Origin: Desulfovibrio sp. DV
Lineage (GTDB): Bacteria > Desulfobacterota > Desulfovibrionia > Desulfovibrionales > Desulfovibrionaceae
Assembly: GCF_001936595.1 (NCBI RefSeq)
Contig: NZ_MLBG01000014.1
Location: 1 to 60,325 of the forward strand
Direction of reading: 5' to 3'
Length of the DNA: 60,325 nucleotides
Shown: positions 8,829-16,786 of the stretch, in pieces
Layout: each line of letters begins with the position of its first letter
Position numbering within the stretch: the stretch's first letter is position 1
Translations under genes and position numbers: made by a program
The notes under the pieces: generated by a model
Databases searched by the model: none
What the model was told of the DNA's origin: nothing
The model's input: the letters and a program-made list of their open reading frames with translations, nothing else

Positions 8829-9848
8829 CTATATTTTTATAGCGTTGAGTATTGTTTTGTGTGTTTTCCCTGTTATTATTGACAGAATGAAGATGACAAG
8901 CCATGTCAAGATAAGCGATATGACATTATATCCAAGAAATGAATATAATATGCTATTTTTTATGAAAACAACCTGAAGCAGGTACATTGGGAGGGAGTAT
9001 TGACCCATGAGAATGAGAAGTCTTCTGTTGAGGTGAAACGTATAAAATAGCGAGCAGATTGCTAAAGATATGGGGATTGACAGTATATCCATGGCAATGG
9101 TGTACGGATAGTTCCCTGTCCCATTCTTGAGAAGGATAAGGAATGGTATGGAGCAAAGAATAAGAATGTGTAGAGTTCTTTTTTGGCAGTATAGAAGTAT
9201 GTCCTCAATATAGTCCCCGAGGATAATGCCTATGGCAAATGAAAAAGGAAATCTAGCCCATAGCTTTGTCATGTTGTACTGGTCTGCAAGCCCGGATAGG
9301 ATTGCCCAGACTGAGACCGTTGCAATAAGTGTGTAGAATAAAGTGTCAAAGTAACTGTGTTGTGCTTTCATTATGATAATAAAAATACTGTACCATGTGA
9401 GGATGGCAACAATATACCATTCATGAAATCCCATAAGGACAAGCGGCGAAATATCCAGGCTGAATTGACCGCCCCATAATGGCGAAACAATATTGCGCAT
9501 GTATATACATACTGCAGAGCCAATAGTAATTGTCAGGAACCTTCTTTTGAAAAAAGCAAAAAAACTATATTTTTTGAGTTTATATGATTTTGACAGGCCT
9601 ATTCCAGAAATAAAAAAAAAGAGTGAAACGCCAGAGTAAAGCTCTCCTCCCAAAAAAAGATACCAAAATTCTTTTGAATGGTATATTCTCGAGTGGTGAT
9701 AAAGAATCATAAACATCGCGAAACCTTTTATTGTGTTCGTGAATTCCATATTTGAAGTGATATTGTCTTGCTGTTTTTTTAACGGCAAAAATGATATAAA
9801 CAATAAAGACCAAAATAAAAAGAATGAAAAGCTGGATGGGATGTTCAT
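8829..9848 (-). CDS. Acyltransferase 3 family membrane protein (OafA/YrhL-like)
   Basis: The protein has 339 residues and about ten hydrophobic segments. Near residues 40-55 it has the family signature TIKGFAMFMILYHHSRIY, containing the conserved His of acyltransferase 3 proteins, and then a lysine-rich loop (KRRFLTITIGS). These inner-membrane enzymes move acetyl or other acyl groups from the cytoplasm onto exported polysaccharides, so it probably O-acylates the repeat unit. The gene is strikingly AT-rich (many AAA, TTT and ATA codons) compared with the glycosyltransferases on either side, which suggests recent acquisition. No strong ribosome site precedes the ATG at 9848; an internal Met at residue 34 is an alternative start. 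Confidence 0.75.
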   Translation of the reverse strand: MNIPSSFSFFLFWSLLFISFLPLKKQQDNITSNMEFTNTIKGFAMFMILYHHSRIYHSKEFWYLFLGGELYSGVSLFFFISGIGLSKSYKLKKYSFFAFFKRRFLTITIGSAVCIYMRNIVSPLWGGQFSLDISPLVLMGFHEWYIVAILTWYSIFIIIMKAQHSYFDTLFYTLIATVSVWAILSGLADQYNMTKLWARFPFSFAIGIILGDYIEDILLYCQKRTLHILILCSIPFLILLKNGTGNYPYTIAMDILSIPISLAICSLFYTFHLNRRLLILMGQYSLPMYLLQVVFIKNSILYSFLGYNVISLILTWLVIFILSIITGKTHKTILNAIKI

Positions 9849-9912
9849 TTCAACTATATAAATGAAATTTGGCTTTGAAGTTAATTATTGTAGTTTTAAT
9901 AGTATTGATTCG

Positions 9913-11058
9913 TCAGTTTCGTTTGAGGATTGATGCATAAAGATCCCTGTATCTGCGGGCAACATGAGACCATTGATGGGCGGCGGCAGACTCCACCAGA
10001 GCAGCATGGTCCAGTTGCTTGTCCAGAACCAGCCGGATGCCTGCCCTAAGGTCTGTTGCCTGGCCGCTTGGTACAACCACCCCCAGGGCTGGATCAGCCA
10101 GAGCCTCGGGGATGCCGCCTACGGCCGGGGCGACCACAGGCGTGCCGCAAGCCAGGGCCTCATGAATAACCGTGGGCCAACCTTCGGAATGGCTTGAAAT
10201 GACGAGACAATCCGCTGCCTGGAAATAGATGGCCAAGTCTTCGTGCCGGACAGGGCCGGCAAAATGGACACGTTTCTGGATGCGCAACTGAGCGGCCATA
10301 TGCTCCAGGGGGCGTCGCAGGCTGCCGTGCCCGACAAGGACCAGATTGATATCCGGCATTGCGGCCACGGCCTCGAGAAGCCGGTCGTATCCCTTGACTG
10401 GTTCCAACCGGCCGACGGCGGCCAACAACGGACCGTCCGTCCCAATGCCGAGATGACGTCTGGCGTGGTTTTTATCCCCCGGTTGAAAACGCGACAAATC
10501 CACACCGTTGGGAATCGTGTGGATACGGTCCGGGTCTACGCCCAGGGAGGCGACCTTGTCGGACAGGTCTTTTGAGACGGTCACCACCGCAACCGCTTGG
10601 CGCAGTGACCGTGCAATGATTGTTTTTCTGGTCGCGTTCTGGGTCAGAACATTGATGTCGGAGCCATGGCAAGTCACGACAAGGGGCAATCCGGCCTCAC
10701 AGGCAAGCAAAGCCGCTGCGGCAGCATCCGGGTAGGCGAAGTGGGCATGCACAAGATCAGGCCGGTCTTGGAGGGCCCGGCGGAAAGCTGTCTTGCTGGC
10801 CAGGGCCATGAGATGTGCATCCAGTCCTTTACAAAATTTGGGGATTGTCCAGAAGCGGCAACGAAATATTGGAGAGTCGGATGCAATTGGCCGTCCGTTG
10901 GCAGTCGAAGGCGCGAACAGTCTGCGCCATCCGTTCTCCGGAACAACCGTGGCGACCGGGAGCAGATCGGCCAGATGCCTGACAAGTTCCTTGACGAAAA
11001 TGCCATGGGTCGGAGCCCAGGAAGCTGGAAACAGCGAGGTGTAGACCAGGGCGCGCAT
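9913..11058 (-). CDS. Glycosyltransferase family 4
   Basis: This is a 381-residue GT-B glycosyltransferase. The N-terminus reads MRALVYTSLFPASWAPTHGI. Mid-domain features include VHAHFAYPDAAAA and the acceptor-site CHGSDIN. The donor domain has AAVGRLEPVKGYDRLLEA and the E-x7-E motif EGWPTVIHE. It is preceded by 4 bases and the O-ligase gene, so it lies within the operon. The high GC of this gene contrasts with the AT-rich acyltransferase that follows it. Substrate unknown. Confidence 0.88.
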   Translation of the reverse strand: MRALVYTSLFPASWAPTHGIFVKELVRHLADLLPVATVVPENGWRRLFAPSTANGRPIASDSPIFRCRFWTIPKFCKGLDAHLMALASKTAFRRALQDRPDLVHAHFAYPDAAAAALLACEAGLPLVVTCHGSDINVLTQNATRKTIIARSLRQAVAVVTVSKDLSDKVASLGVDPDRIHTIPNGVDLSRFQPGDKNHARRHLGIGTDGPLLAAVGRLEPVKGYDRLLEAVAAMPDINLVLVGHGSLRRPLEHMAAQLRIQKRVHFAGPVRHEDLAIYFQAADCLVISSHSEGWPTVIHEALACGTPVVAPAVGGIPEALADPALGVVVPSGQATDLRAGIRLVLDKQLDHAALVESAAAHQWSHVARRYRDLYASILKRN

Positions 11059-11062
11059 GGAT

Positions 11063-12441
11063 TTACTGGGGGTTGCGGACCAGACAGTTCAGGGCGGGAG
11101 AAGTCGCCGGGGATGTGGTGGCTCCCAGCAAGGACTGTTCGGCTATGACGGCGGTCATGGCAATATAAAGGAACAACAGTTCTGAGTATTCACGGCTAAT
11201 AAACGTGCCGCCCACGCAATAGGCCAGTAGGCCGGTCAAAAGTACGCGGGAATGCATCTCTCCCCAGGTGTCTCCAGTGCGACGGAAGCGTCGCCAAGCC
11301 ATGAAGGAATAGCCTATGGCTCCGGCGATCATGGCTGAAAATGCCGCAAGTCCCGTCATGCCGGCCTCGGCTCCCACCTGGAACCAAGTGCTGTGGGCAA
11401 CGATGCCTTCGCTCAAGCCTTCGCGCCGGGCGAATTCATCCGCGAAATTACCCCAGCCGATTCCGGTGAAGGGATGTTCCTCCATGATCTGTTTGGCCAC
11501 CTTCCAGTAGTATACCCGTTCTGCTCCGGTATACTCCTGGTCTTCGTCGGTGCCATTGTTCCAACTTGTCGTCACCTTGTCGGACATGCCGGCCAGGCTT
11601 TCGATTTTCCGCAGAAAGGTCCCGGGCATGTAAAAAGCCACGACGCAGGCCAGGGCAAGCGAGGCAAGCGCTGCTTTCCCCGGCTTGCGGTCCATGGCCA
11701 AAAAAATGATCCCGGGTATGGCGGTCGCTAGAAATCCCCCTCGGGAGGAAGTCATGGTCAGCGTGAGCAGGGCCCCGGCCGTAGCGAGGCCGTACGACAG
11801 GCGTGCGAACCAGCCATTGTTCCACTTGACGATGAGGGCCCTGTAGAAAAGCGGCAAGGCCATGGCCAGGGCTAGCGCCCAGTCGTTGGAGTCTCCAAGC
11901 CAGCCCGCCGTACCTGTGACAACGACCCATTGGCCTTTGGTTTGTGTCTGAATAATATTTTTCAGGATATTGTAAAAAAACTACCGGTTATTCCCCAGAA
12001 AAGAAAATCATAATCTCTGCGGGTATTGACAGCCAACACGGTTATAAACATCATGATGAATGTCTTGTTAAATTCTTCAGTGCGTTTTTCTGACAACAGA
12101 GATGACAATGAGTATAGATCAGAAATATTGGCAGTGAATATAAATATAAGTACAAGGAACATAATGAAATGAAATCGAAAATGAAGTTTACTAAAGTTGA
12201 GAAGGGATATAATGATGCACCAGATCGCCATAGTTTTGGCCACTGGAAGATCCATGAAAACTGGATAGCTGTTTTGAGGATTCATGATGACAGTCCCGAA
12301 ATACATGACGATGGCTGCCACGGGTCTGGTCAGAGATAATAATCCCAAAACAATGTAGAACAATGAAAACAGGATCGTCATAAACCATGGTTGCTCAAGA
12401 GTAACGGCTCCTAGCAGGCTAAGAAGTGTGTTAAAACCCAT
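11063..12441 (-). CDS. O-antigen ligase/polymerase-type membrane protein, exosortase A-associated, interrupted by a -1 frameshift at a T7 run
   Basis: Two adjacent frames together give one protein of about 459 residues. The N-terminal frame (12441 to about 11962) encodes several membrane spans and stops shortly after GITGSFFTIS. A -1 shift at the seven-T run (plus-strand A run 11974-11980) continues into FFYNILKNIIQ and GWLGDSNDWALALAMALPL, the conserved loop of the exosortase-associated O-ligase family. The C-terminal part contains the periplasmic Wzy_C-type segment AHSTWFQVGAEAGMTG. Such proteins polymerise or ligate lipid-linked glycans in the periplasm. The coding strand reads AGT TTT TTT ACA, so the run is a perfectly phased U UUU UUU heptamer. 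Programmed frameshifting, phase variation or a sequence error are all possible. The first half is AT-rich and the second GC-rich. Confidence 0.75.
11974..11980 (-). promoter_or_regulatory. Candidate -1 slippery site (U UUU UUU) in the O-ligase gene
   Basis: On the coding strand the run is T7, beginning at the third base of an AGT codon, so tandem slippage of TTT TTT by one base restores the long frame. The zero-frame UGA stop is three codons further on (ACA ATA TCC TGA). No obvious strong stem-loop was identified just downstream. Confidence 0.4.
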
Positions 12442-12469
12442 GGTAATCCGTTCCTGATTTGCTTTTCGC

Positions 12470-13384
12470 TTAGGATCGGTACGGTATTGCGTCTGGTTTG
12501 TCGCCCATAAGAACCAGGGGAAGATGCGGGCAATTTTCCAGAACTGTTTTCATTGGGGCAAATTGCAGAATCTCAAACAGGCCACGAAGCCGCCCCTCAG
12601 TCTTGTCCAGGTTGAGGTAATGCCGAAAACGCGATTTGAGGCCGCCCGGGATGCGAGGTTGACCGGGATCGAGTTCCCAGGGGTGGAAGTATAACACGCC
12701 CGGCTGTTTCTCCCGCGTATTGATCCGGGAGAGGGCAAAGGCGATGAAGCGGCCGGGAAAAAGCCTCAGGTAGCCGCCTCCGGCAACCGGCACGGCCAAG
12801 GTACGTCCGAACAAACGAAAACGCAGGGTAGACAGGGGGAACTCCAGGATGTTGCCGCTGTCGCGAGCGATCTGGTGGGGATGTGGACAGGTACCGGGGA
12901 AGCCATAAAGATCATGAATAATGGGGAACAAGCTGGAATCGTAGGTGAATCCCGATTCGATGAGAATGTCCAGGGCCCACACGGTGCGGCGGGTGATGGA
13001 ATAGCTTGGAGCTCGGTAGCCCATGACGGGAACCCCGGCGATGTCTTCAAGCAGGGCCTTGGCTTCGGTCACATCCTGCCGGAACTGGTCCGGGGTCTGG
13101 GTGTGGATACGCTGGTGACCCATGCCGTGGCAGGCCACTTCATGGCCAGCCGCGCAAATTTCGCGCACAAGAGTTGGGTGGCGACGGGCCACCCAGCCCA
13201 GGACGAAAAAAGTACCTTTCAAGCCATAAGCAGCGAAGAGTTCGAGTATCCGCCGGGTATTGGCCTCGACCCGGGTCTCCCGTTCGTCCCAGGATGCAGG
13301 GGAAATGCTGTTCTCAAAGGCGCTGACGTGGAAATAGTCTTCCACATCGACGGTCAAGGCATTTTGAATGGCTGGTGCTGCCAT
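12470..13384 (-). CDS. Polysaccharide deacetylase, PEP-CTERM locus subfamily
   Basis: This is a 304-residue NodB-fold deacetylase. The catalytic-base motif is VDVEDYFHVSAF near the N-terminus. Metal-binding His residues lie in GHEVACHGMGHQRIH, and later motifs are YRAPSYSITRRT and YFHPWELDPGQP. The DVEDYFH opening and HPWE motif are characteristic of deacetylases in exosortase A loci. It would remove acetyl groups from N-acetylated sugars of the exopolysaccharide. The ATG at 13384 overlaps the region just after the outer-membrane protein stop, and upstream in-frame codons lie within that gene. No signal peptide is visible. Confidence 0.87.
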   Translation of the reverse strand: MAAPAIQNALTVDVEDYFHVSAFENSISPASWDERETRVEANTRRILELFAAYGLKGTFFVLGWVARRHPTLVREICAAGHEVACHGMGHQRIHTQTPDQFRQDVTEAKALLEDIAGVPVMGYRAPSYSITRRTVWALDILIESGFTYDSSLFPIIHDLYGFPGTCPHPHQIARDSGNILEFPLSTLRFRLFGRTLAVPVAGGGYLRLFPGRFIAFALSRINTREKQPGVLYFHPWELDPGQPRIPGGLKSRFRHYLNLDKTEGRLRGLFEILQFAPMKTVLENCPHLPLVLMGDKPDAIPYRS

Positions 13385-13389
13385 GGTGC

Positions 13390-14682
13390 TCAAAATGTTT
13401 TTTGTAGTCCAATGCCTACCATATTGGCGTGGTAGGTATTGGCGTTGTTGGTGGTGGAATTGGATACCTTGTGGCGAAACCACAATGACAAACTGTAGTC
13501 GGATGGCAGTTCGTAGTGCAGCTCAGAGGCTCCATAAATGCGATCCAAAGTCTGGATGCTTGTCGTATTGGTAATATATGAGCCACTTAATACAAAATTT
13601 AACCGTGGTGTAAGCGAGTAAAGTTCCTTTAAGCCAACGGTCAATTGCTTGCTCTGAAGCGTATCATTTCCTGAATAATCGACATATCCGGCATTCAAGG
13701 TTAATATTGAACGTTCAAAGGTTCGTTGCAGATTGGCCGTGATCGTGGTGCGATAGGTGTCCTGGATAGTTGACGGATTGTCGATGTAGCCTGCCTGGCT
13801 GTCGATGGTCAGGCTCGTGCGGCCAAAAACGTGGGCTAAGCCGGCGCTCCAGATGGGCTGGATTTCGTGGCTCTCTCCCTGAATAACGGAACGCATCACT
13901 CCGACCCGGCTATAGAGGTAGCAGTCTTCTGCGTAGGTGAAGCGAACGACGCCTGTAGCTGAAATGCGGGTCAGGTTCGTGTCTGCAGCTTCCTGCCGAT
14001 ATACCTTGGCGTCTCCACCAATATCCAGGAGTTGTGTGGCCGAGTGGAGCACGTCGAGGACGATCTGCTGCCCGTTCTTGTCGATACCGGTGCCGTCCCA
14101 GTAGGTGGTCTTCATGTAGTCGACATCGAGAGAGACCGGGGTCCGCTCCCAGGAAGCCGGCTGCAGGCCCAGTCCGACTTTGAGATTGTTCTGGTTCACC
14201 TGGTTGCTGGTGGAATCAGCTTCGGTGGCCGCCCCCAGGGTCGCGTCAGTAAAGACCATTTTATTGCTGTCTGAAACCTTGGCCAGCAGCAGGTTTTCGA
14301 TGGCCTCCAGGCTGGCCTTGGCTTCCAGGGTGTTGAGAAACTCGTTTTGCCGGTTGCCGAAGGCGTACTGGCGCAGGCTGCCTGCATAGGCCACGGAGGC
14401 GGTTGTGCGGTTTCCGGCATAATCCAGTTTCAGGGTCGGTTTGAGGCTGGTGATCAGATCACTTTTGGCGTTGGCTGTATCGTTGACGTTGTCATTAAAT
14501 TCCTCGCTCAGGGATATGGAGGCGCTCGTCTCCCAATCGACCGCCAAGGCCGGCAAAGGGCGAAACAGGACCACGGCCAAGGCCAGGAATCCGACAAGGG
14601 GGAGGATGCACGACAGGATCCAGGATACCCGGTGCATGCTGTCTGATTGTTGGTGGCGATGATGGAGGGGGCGCAAAGCCAT
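13390..14682 (-). CDS. PEP-CTERM system-associated outer-membrane beta-barrel protein
   Basis: The protein has 430 residues with an N-terminal membrane or signal segment (SWILSCILPLVGFLALAVVLF) followed by alternating beta strands and a C-terminal Phe (MVGIGLQKTF), the hallmark of barrels inserted by BamA. The family is widespread in exosortase A loci and is thought to serve as an outer-membrane component of export. The ATG at 14682 has GAGG 6 bases upstream; Met 16 (14637) is a second possible start just before the hydrophobic core. It sits between the ATPase and deacetylase genes with very short gaps. Confidence 0.8.
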   Translation of the reverse strand: MALRPLHHRHQQSDSMHRVSWILSCILPLVGFLALAVVLFRPLPALAVDWETSASISLSEEFNDNVNDTANAKSDLITSLKPTLKLDYAGNRTTASVAYAGSLRQYAFGNRQNEFLNTLEAKASLEAIENLLLAKVSDSNKMVFTDATLGAATEADSTSNQVNQNNLKVGLGLQPASWERTPVSLDVDYMKTTYWDGTGIDKNGQQIVLDVLHSATQLLDIGGDAKVYRQEAADTNLTRISATGVVRFTYAEDCYLYSRVGVMRSVIQGESHEIQPIWSAGLAHVFGRTSLTIDSQAGYIDNPSTIQDTYRTTITANLQRTFERSILTLNAGYVDYSGNDTLQSKQLTVGLKELYSLTPRLNFVLSGSYITNTTSIQTLDRIYGASELHYELPSDYSLSLWFRHKVSNSTTNNANTYHANMVGIGLQKTF

Positions 14683-14689
14683 GGGTGCC

Positions 14690-15844
14690 TCAAGACTTTC
14701 CGAAAAACTGGCGACGGAACCAGGACCTGCCAGATGTGTCGGGTTTGGCGGCTGCAGAAGGCTGTAGCATCGGTATCGCGAGGGCTTTGACCTGCATATC
14801 CAGGCTCGACACGACTTGGCCGAGTTGTTCCAGTCGGTTGTTCATGGTTTGGATCGTGGCGCGTAATTCATCGTCAACCCCTTGTCGCTTTTCAGGTGTT
14901 CCAGACTCGATATGGCGCAGGCGTTTGTTGAAATTGATCAGAATTCCATGAAGCTTATTTGTTGGATCCTGGGGTGTATTTGAATCTATGTTGCCAATGT
15001 TGTGTATAGCTGTCAACTGACTTGTTTCCCAATACTGGGCGTTGAATGATATGTCGTTTGCAATTTCGTGGATTGCCTCATGAGAAACACTTTTTACTTC
15101 ATTGGCATACGCATCGAGTAAAATGAAATCGCAAAGAATATTGATTAGTCTCGGAATCCCTTTCGTATAGCTGTGAATTGCAGGAAAACAGTCTTCACTA
15201 AAATCGAGGGCTTCCCTGTTTCCTGCTGATTCGAGCCGGTGAAGAATGTAGTTTTTTGTCTCGTCATTAGCTAAAGGTTCAATTTTACAATTTATTTGAA
15301 TTCGCTGGCGAAGCTGCAGTAGTTCGGGTGCTGCCAATGTCTGACGCAATTCCGGTTGTCCAACCAGGATAATATGCAACAGTTTGTCGTCTTTTGTCTC
15401 CAGATTGGAGAGCATTCGTATATCTTCCAGAATGGACGGTGACAGATTTTGTGCTTCATCAATAATCAGAACTACGGGTTTTCGTCTGGAATATTGGTCT
15501 ATCAGGAAGTCGTGTAGTTCGCGTAGAAGGGCCGGTTTGTTTTTCTTGTCCGAGGTCATGCCGAGTTCTTCGTTGATCATGGCCAGGAGTTGTCGGTTTT
15601 CCATGCGAGTGTGAAAAATGTGGGCCAGGAGAGCTCCCTGCATATATTTGTCGATGAGCTCGCGGACGATGGTTGTCTTCCCTGTGCCGACTTGTCCAGT
15701 AAGCAGGATAAATCCAAGGCGCTCACGTATGCCGTAATGAAGATAGGTCAAGGCTTTTTTGTGCGACTGGCTGAGGTACAAAAAGTCAGGATTTGGAAGC
15801 AATTCAAAAGGCTTCCGGGAAAAATTAAAGTATTTTCTGTACAA
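14690..15844 (-). CDS. XrtA-associated ATPase (ExeA/GspA-like AAA protein)
   Basis: This protein of about 384 residues carries a Walker A motif GQVGTGKTT near residue 53 and a Walker B motif LIIDEAQNLS near residue 130, followed by sensor regions ending GIPRLINILCD. This is the AAA_22/ExeA architecture of the ATPase always found near exosortase A. The C-terminal 110 residues form a predicted coiled coil plus a linker. A TTG start at 15844 (encoding YRKYFNFSRKPFEL) is chosen because family members begin at this point and AAAGGGA lies upstream; the longer frame would overlap the kinase gene. It probably powers or regulates polysaccharide export. Confidence 0.82.
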   Translation of the reverse strand: MYRKYFNFSRKPFELLPNPDFLYLSQSHKKALTYLHYGIRERLGFILLTGQVGTGKTTIVRELIDKYMQGALLAHIFHTRMENRQLLAMINEELGMTSDKKNKPALLRELHDFLIDQYSRRKPVVLIIDEAQNLSPSILEDIRMLSNLETKDDKLLHIILVGQPELRQTLAAPELLQLRQRIQINCKIEPLANDETKNYILHRLESAGNREALDFSEDCFPAIHSYTKGIPRLINILCDFILLDAYANEVKSVSHEAIHEIANDISFNAQYWETSQLTAIHNIGNIDSNTPQDPTNKLHGILINFNKRLRHIESGTPEKRQGVDDELRATIQTMNNRLEQLGQVVSSLDMQVKALAIPMLQPSAAAKPDTSGRSWFRRQFFGKS

Positions 15845-15861
15845 AACTGTCCCTTTGCGTC

Positions 15862-16671
15862 TCAGTTTTTGTCGTATTCGTAATTGTAACCGTTCTGGTG
15901 GTTGTACTGAACAGTAGATCCATTGTAGGCTATGCCGATAATTTTGTTTTGAAGCAGCTTGAGGCATTCCTGGATAGACTCCAGGGTGCAAAGCTTTTCT
16001 CTGACGACCAGGATGGTTGCGTCTGCTTGATCGGCAAGGATTCTTGTCTCCGCAAAGCTCAGAATAGGTGGGGAATCAATCAGAATGATTCGGTCCGGGT
16101 AGCGGTGTTTAATTTCTTGAATCATCTGGCGCATGGTATTTGAAGAAAATAACTCACAAGGGGTTGTGATCTGCTTGCCGGCAGGAAGTATTACCAGATT
16201 GCCGACACCGGATCTGACCATGACGCGACTTAAGGGAAGGTTGTCAGTCAGGTAGTCCGATAATCCCGGTGCGACCTCGATGCCGAACGGCCGATGGCAC
16301 GACGGTTTGCGGAGATCCGCATCGATGACGAGCACGGTGTGGTCGTGTTCCTGGGCCAGGCTGACGGCCAAGTTGAGCGTGACCAGCGATTTGCCTTCCC
16401 TGGGCCCAGCACTTGTGATCAATATGACATTGCCAAATGTTTCCCGACGTTTGATCTCTTTGAAAAGGGCCTCTTTGAGCTTTCGAAATTCCTCGGCTTC
16501 CGGGGAGTGCGGCCTTTTAATCACGACGAGGCGTTCGTCCGTAACCTGTTCCGGGTCCATATTGGCCGGCGGAGTGGAGGGCGTGTTGTCGTCCGCCCGC
16601 AAAGGAGGCGGAGGCGTGTCCGGCACGATGCGCCGCACGGCTTTTTCCAGAGCTTCTTCAATTCGTCCCAT
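15862..16671 (-). CDS. XrtA-associated bacterial tyrosine kinase (BY-kinase)
   Basis: This 269-residue cytoplasmic autokinase controls chain length or export together with the Wzz-like partner encoded just upstream. Walker A is SAGPREGKS (near residue 90), Walker A' is VLVIDADLRKP and Walker B is IILIDSPP. The C-terminus is Tyr-rich (YNHQNGYNYEYDKN), the usual autophosphorylation cluster. The kinase and the Wzz-like membrane partner are separate genes, the Gram-positive CapA/CapB-like arrangement that is normal in exosortase A loci. Confidence 0.88.
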   Translation of the reverse strand: MGRIEEALEKAVRRIVPDTPPPPLRADDNTPSTPPANMDPEQVTDERLVVIKRPHSPEAEEFRKLKEALFKEIKRRETFGNVILITSAGPREGKSLVTLNLAVSLAQEHDHTVLVIDADLRKPSCHRPFGIEVAPGLSDYLTDNLPLSRVMVRSGVGNLVILPAGKQITTPCELFSSNTMRQMIQEIKHRYPDRIILIDSPPILSFAETRILADQADATILVVREKLCTLESIQECLKLLQNKIIGIAYNGSTVQYNHQNGYNYEYDKN

Positions 16672-16697
16672 CAGTTTTCACCTTCGTATTCTGCTCC

Positions 16698-16717
16698 GTT
16701 GGCGCAGGTGCGCCAAC
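16698..16717. promoter_or_regulatory. 8-bp perfect inverted repeat in the gap between the Wzz-like and tyrosine-kinase genes
   Basis: GTTGGCGC and GCGCCAAC are separated by AGGT, 27 to 46 bases upstream of the kinase start. There is no T tract, so it is not a canonical terminator. It could be an operator or an mRNA stem affecting kinase expression. It lies in the only gap of more than 100 bases among the core export genes. Confidence 0.35.
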
Positions 16718-16786
16718 CGACGGCTGTCGTCTTGCGTCACAGGGCAAGTAGAGAGAATATAGCATTTATCGGGCCAATTTAGAATG

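Noticed and set aside
8829-12480. Genomic island with integrase or insertion sequence
   Set aside because: The AT-rich blocks have no integrase, transposase, terminal repeat or tRNA nearby.
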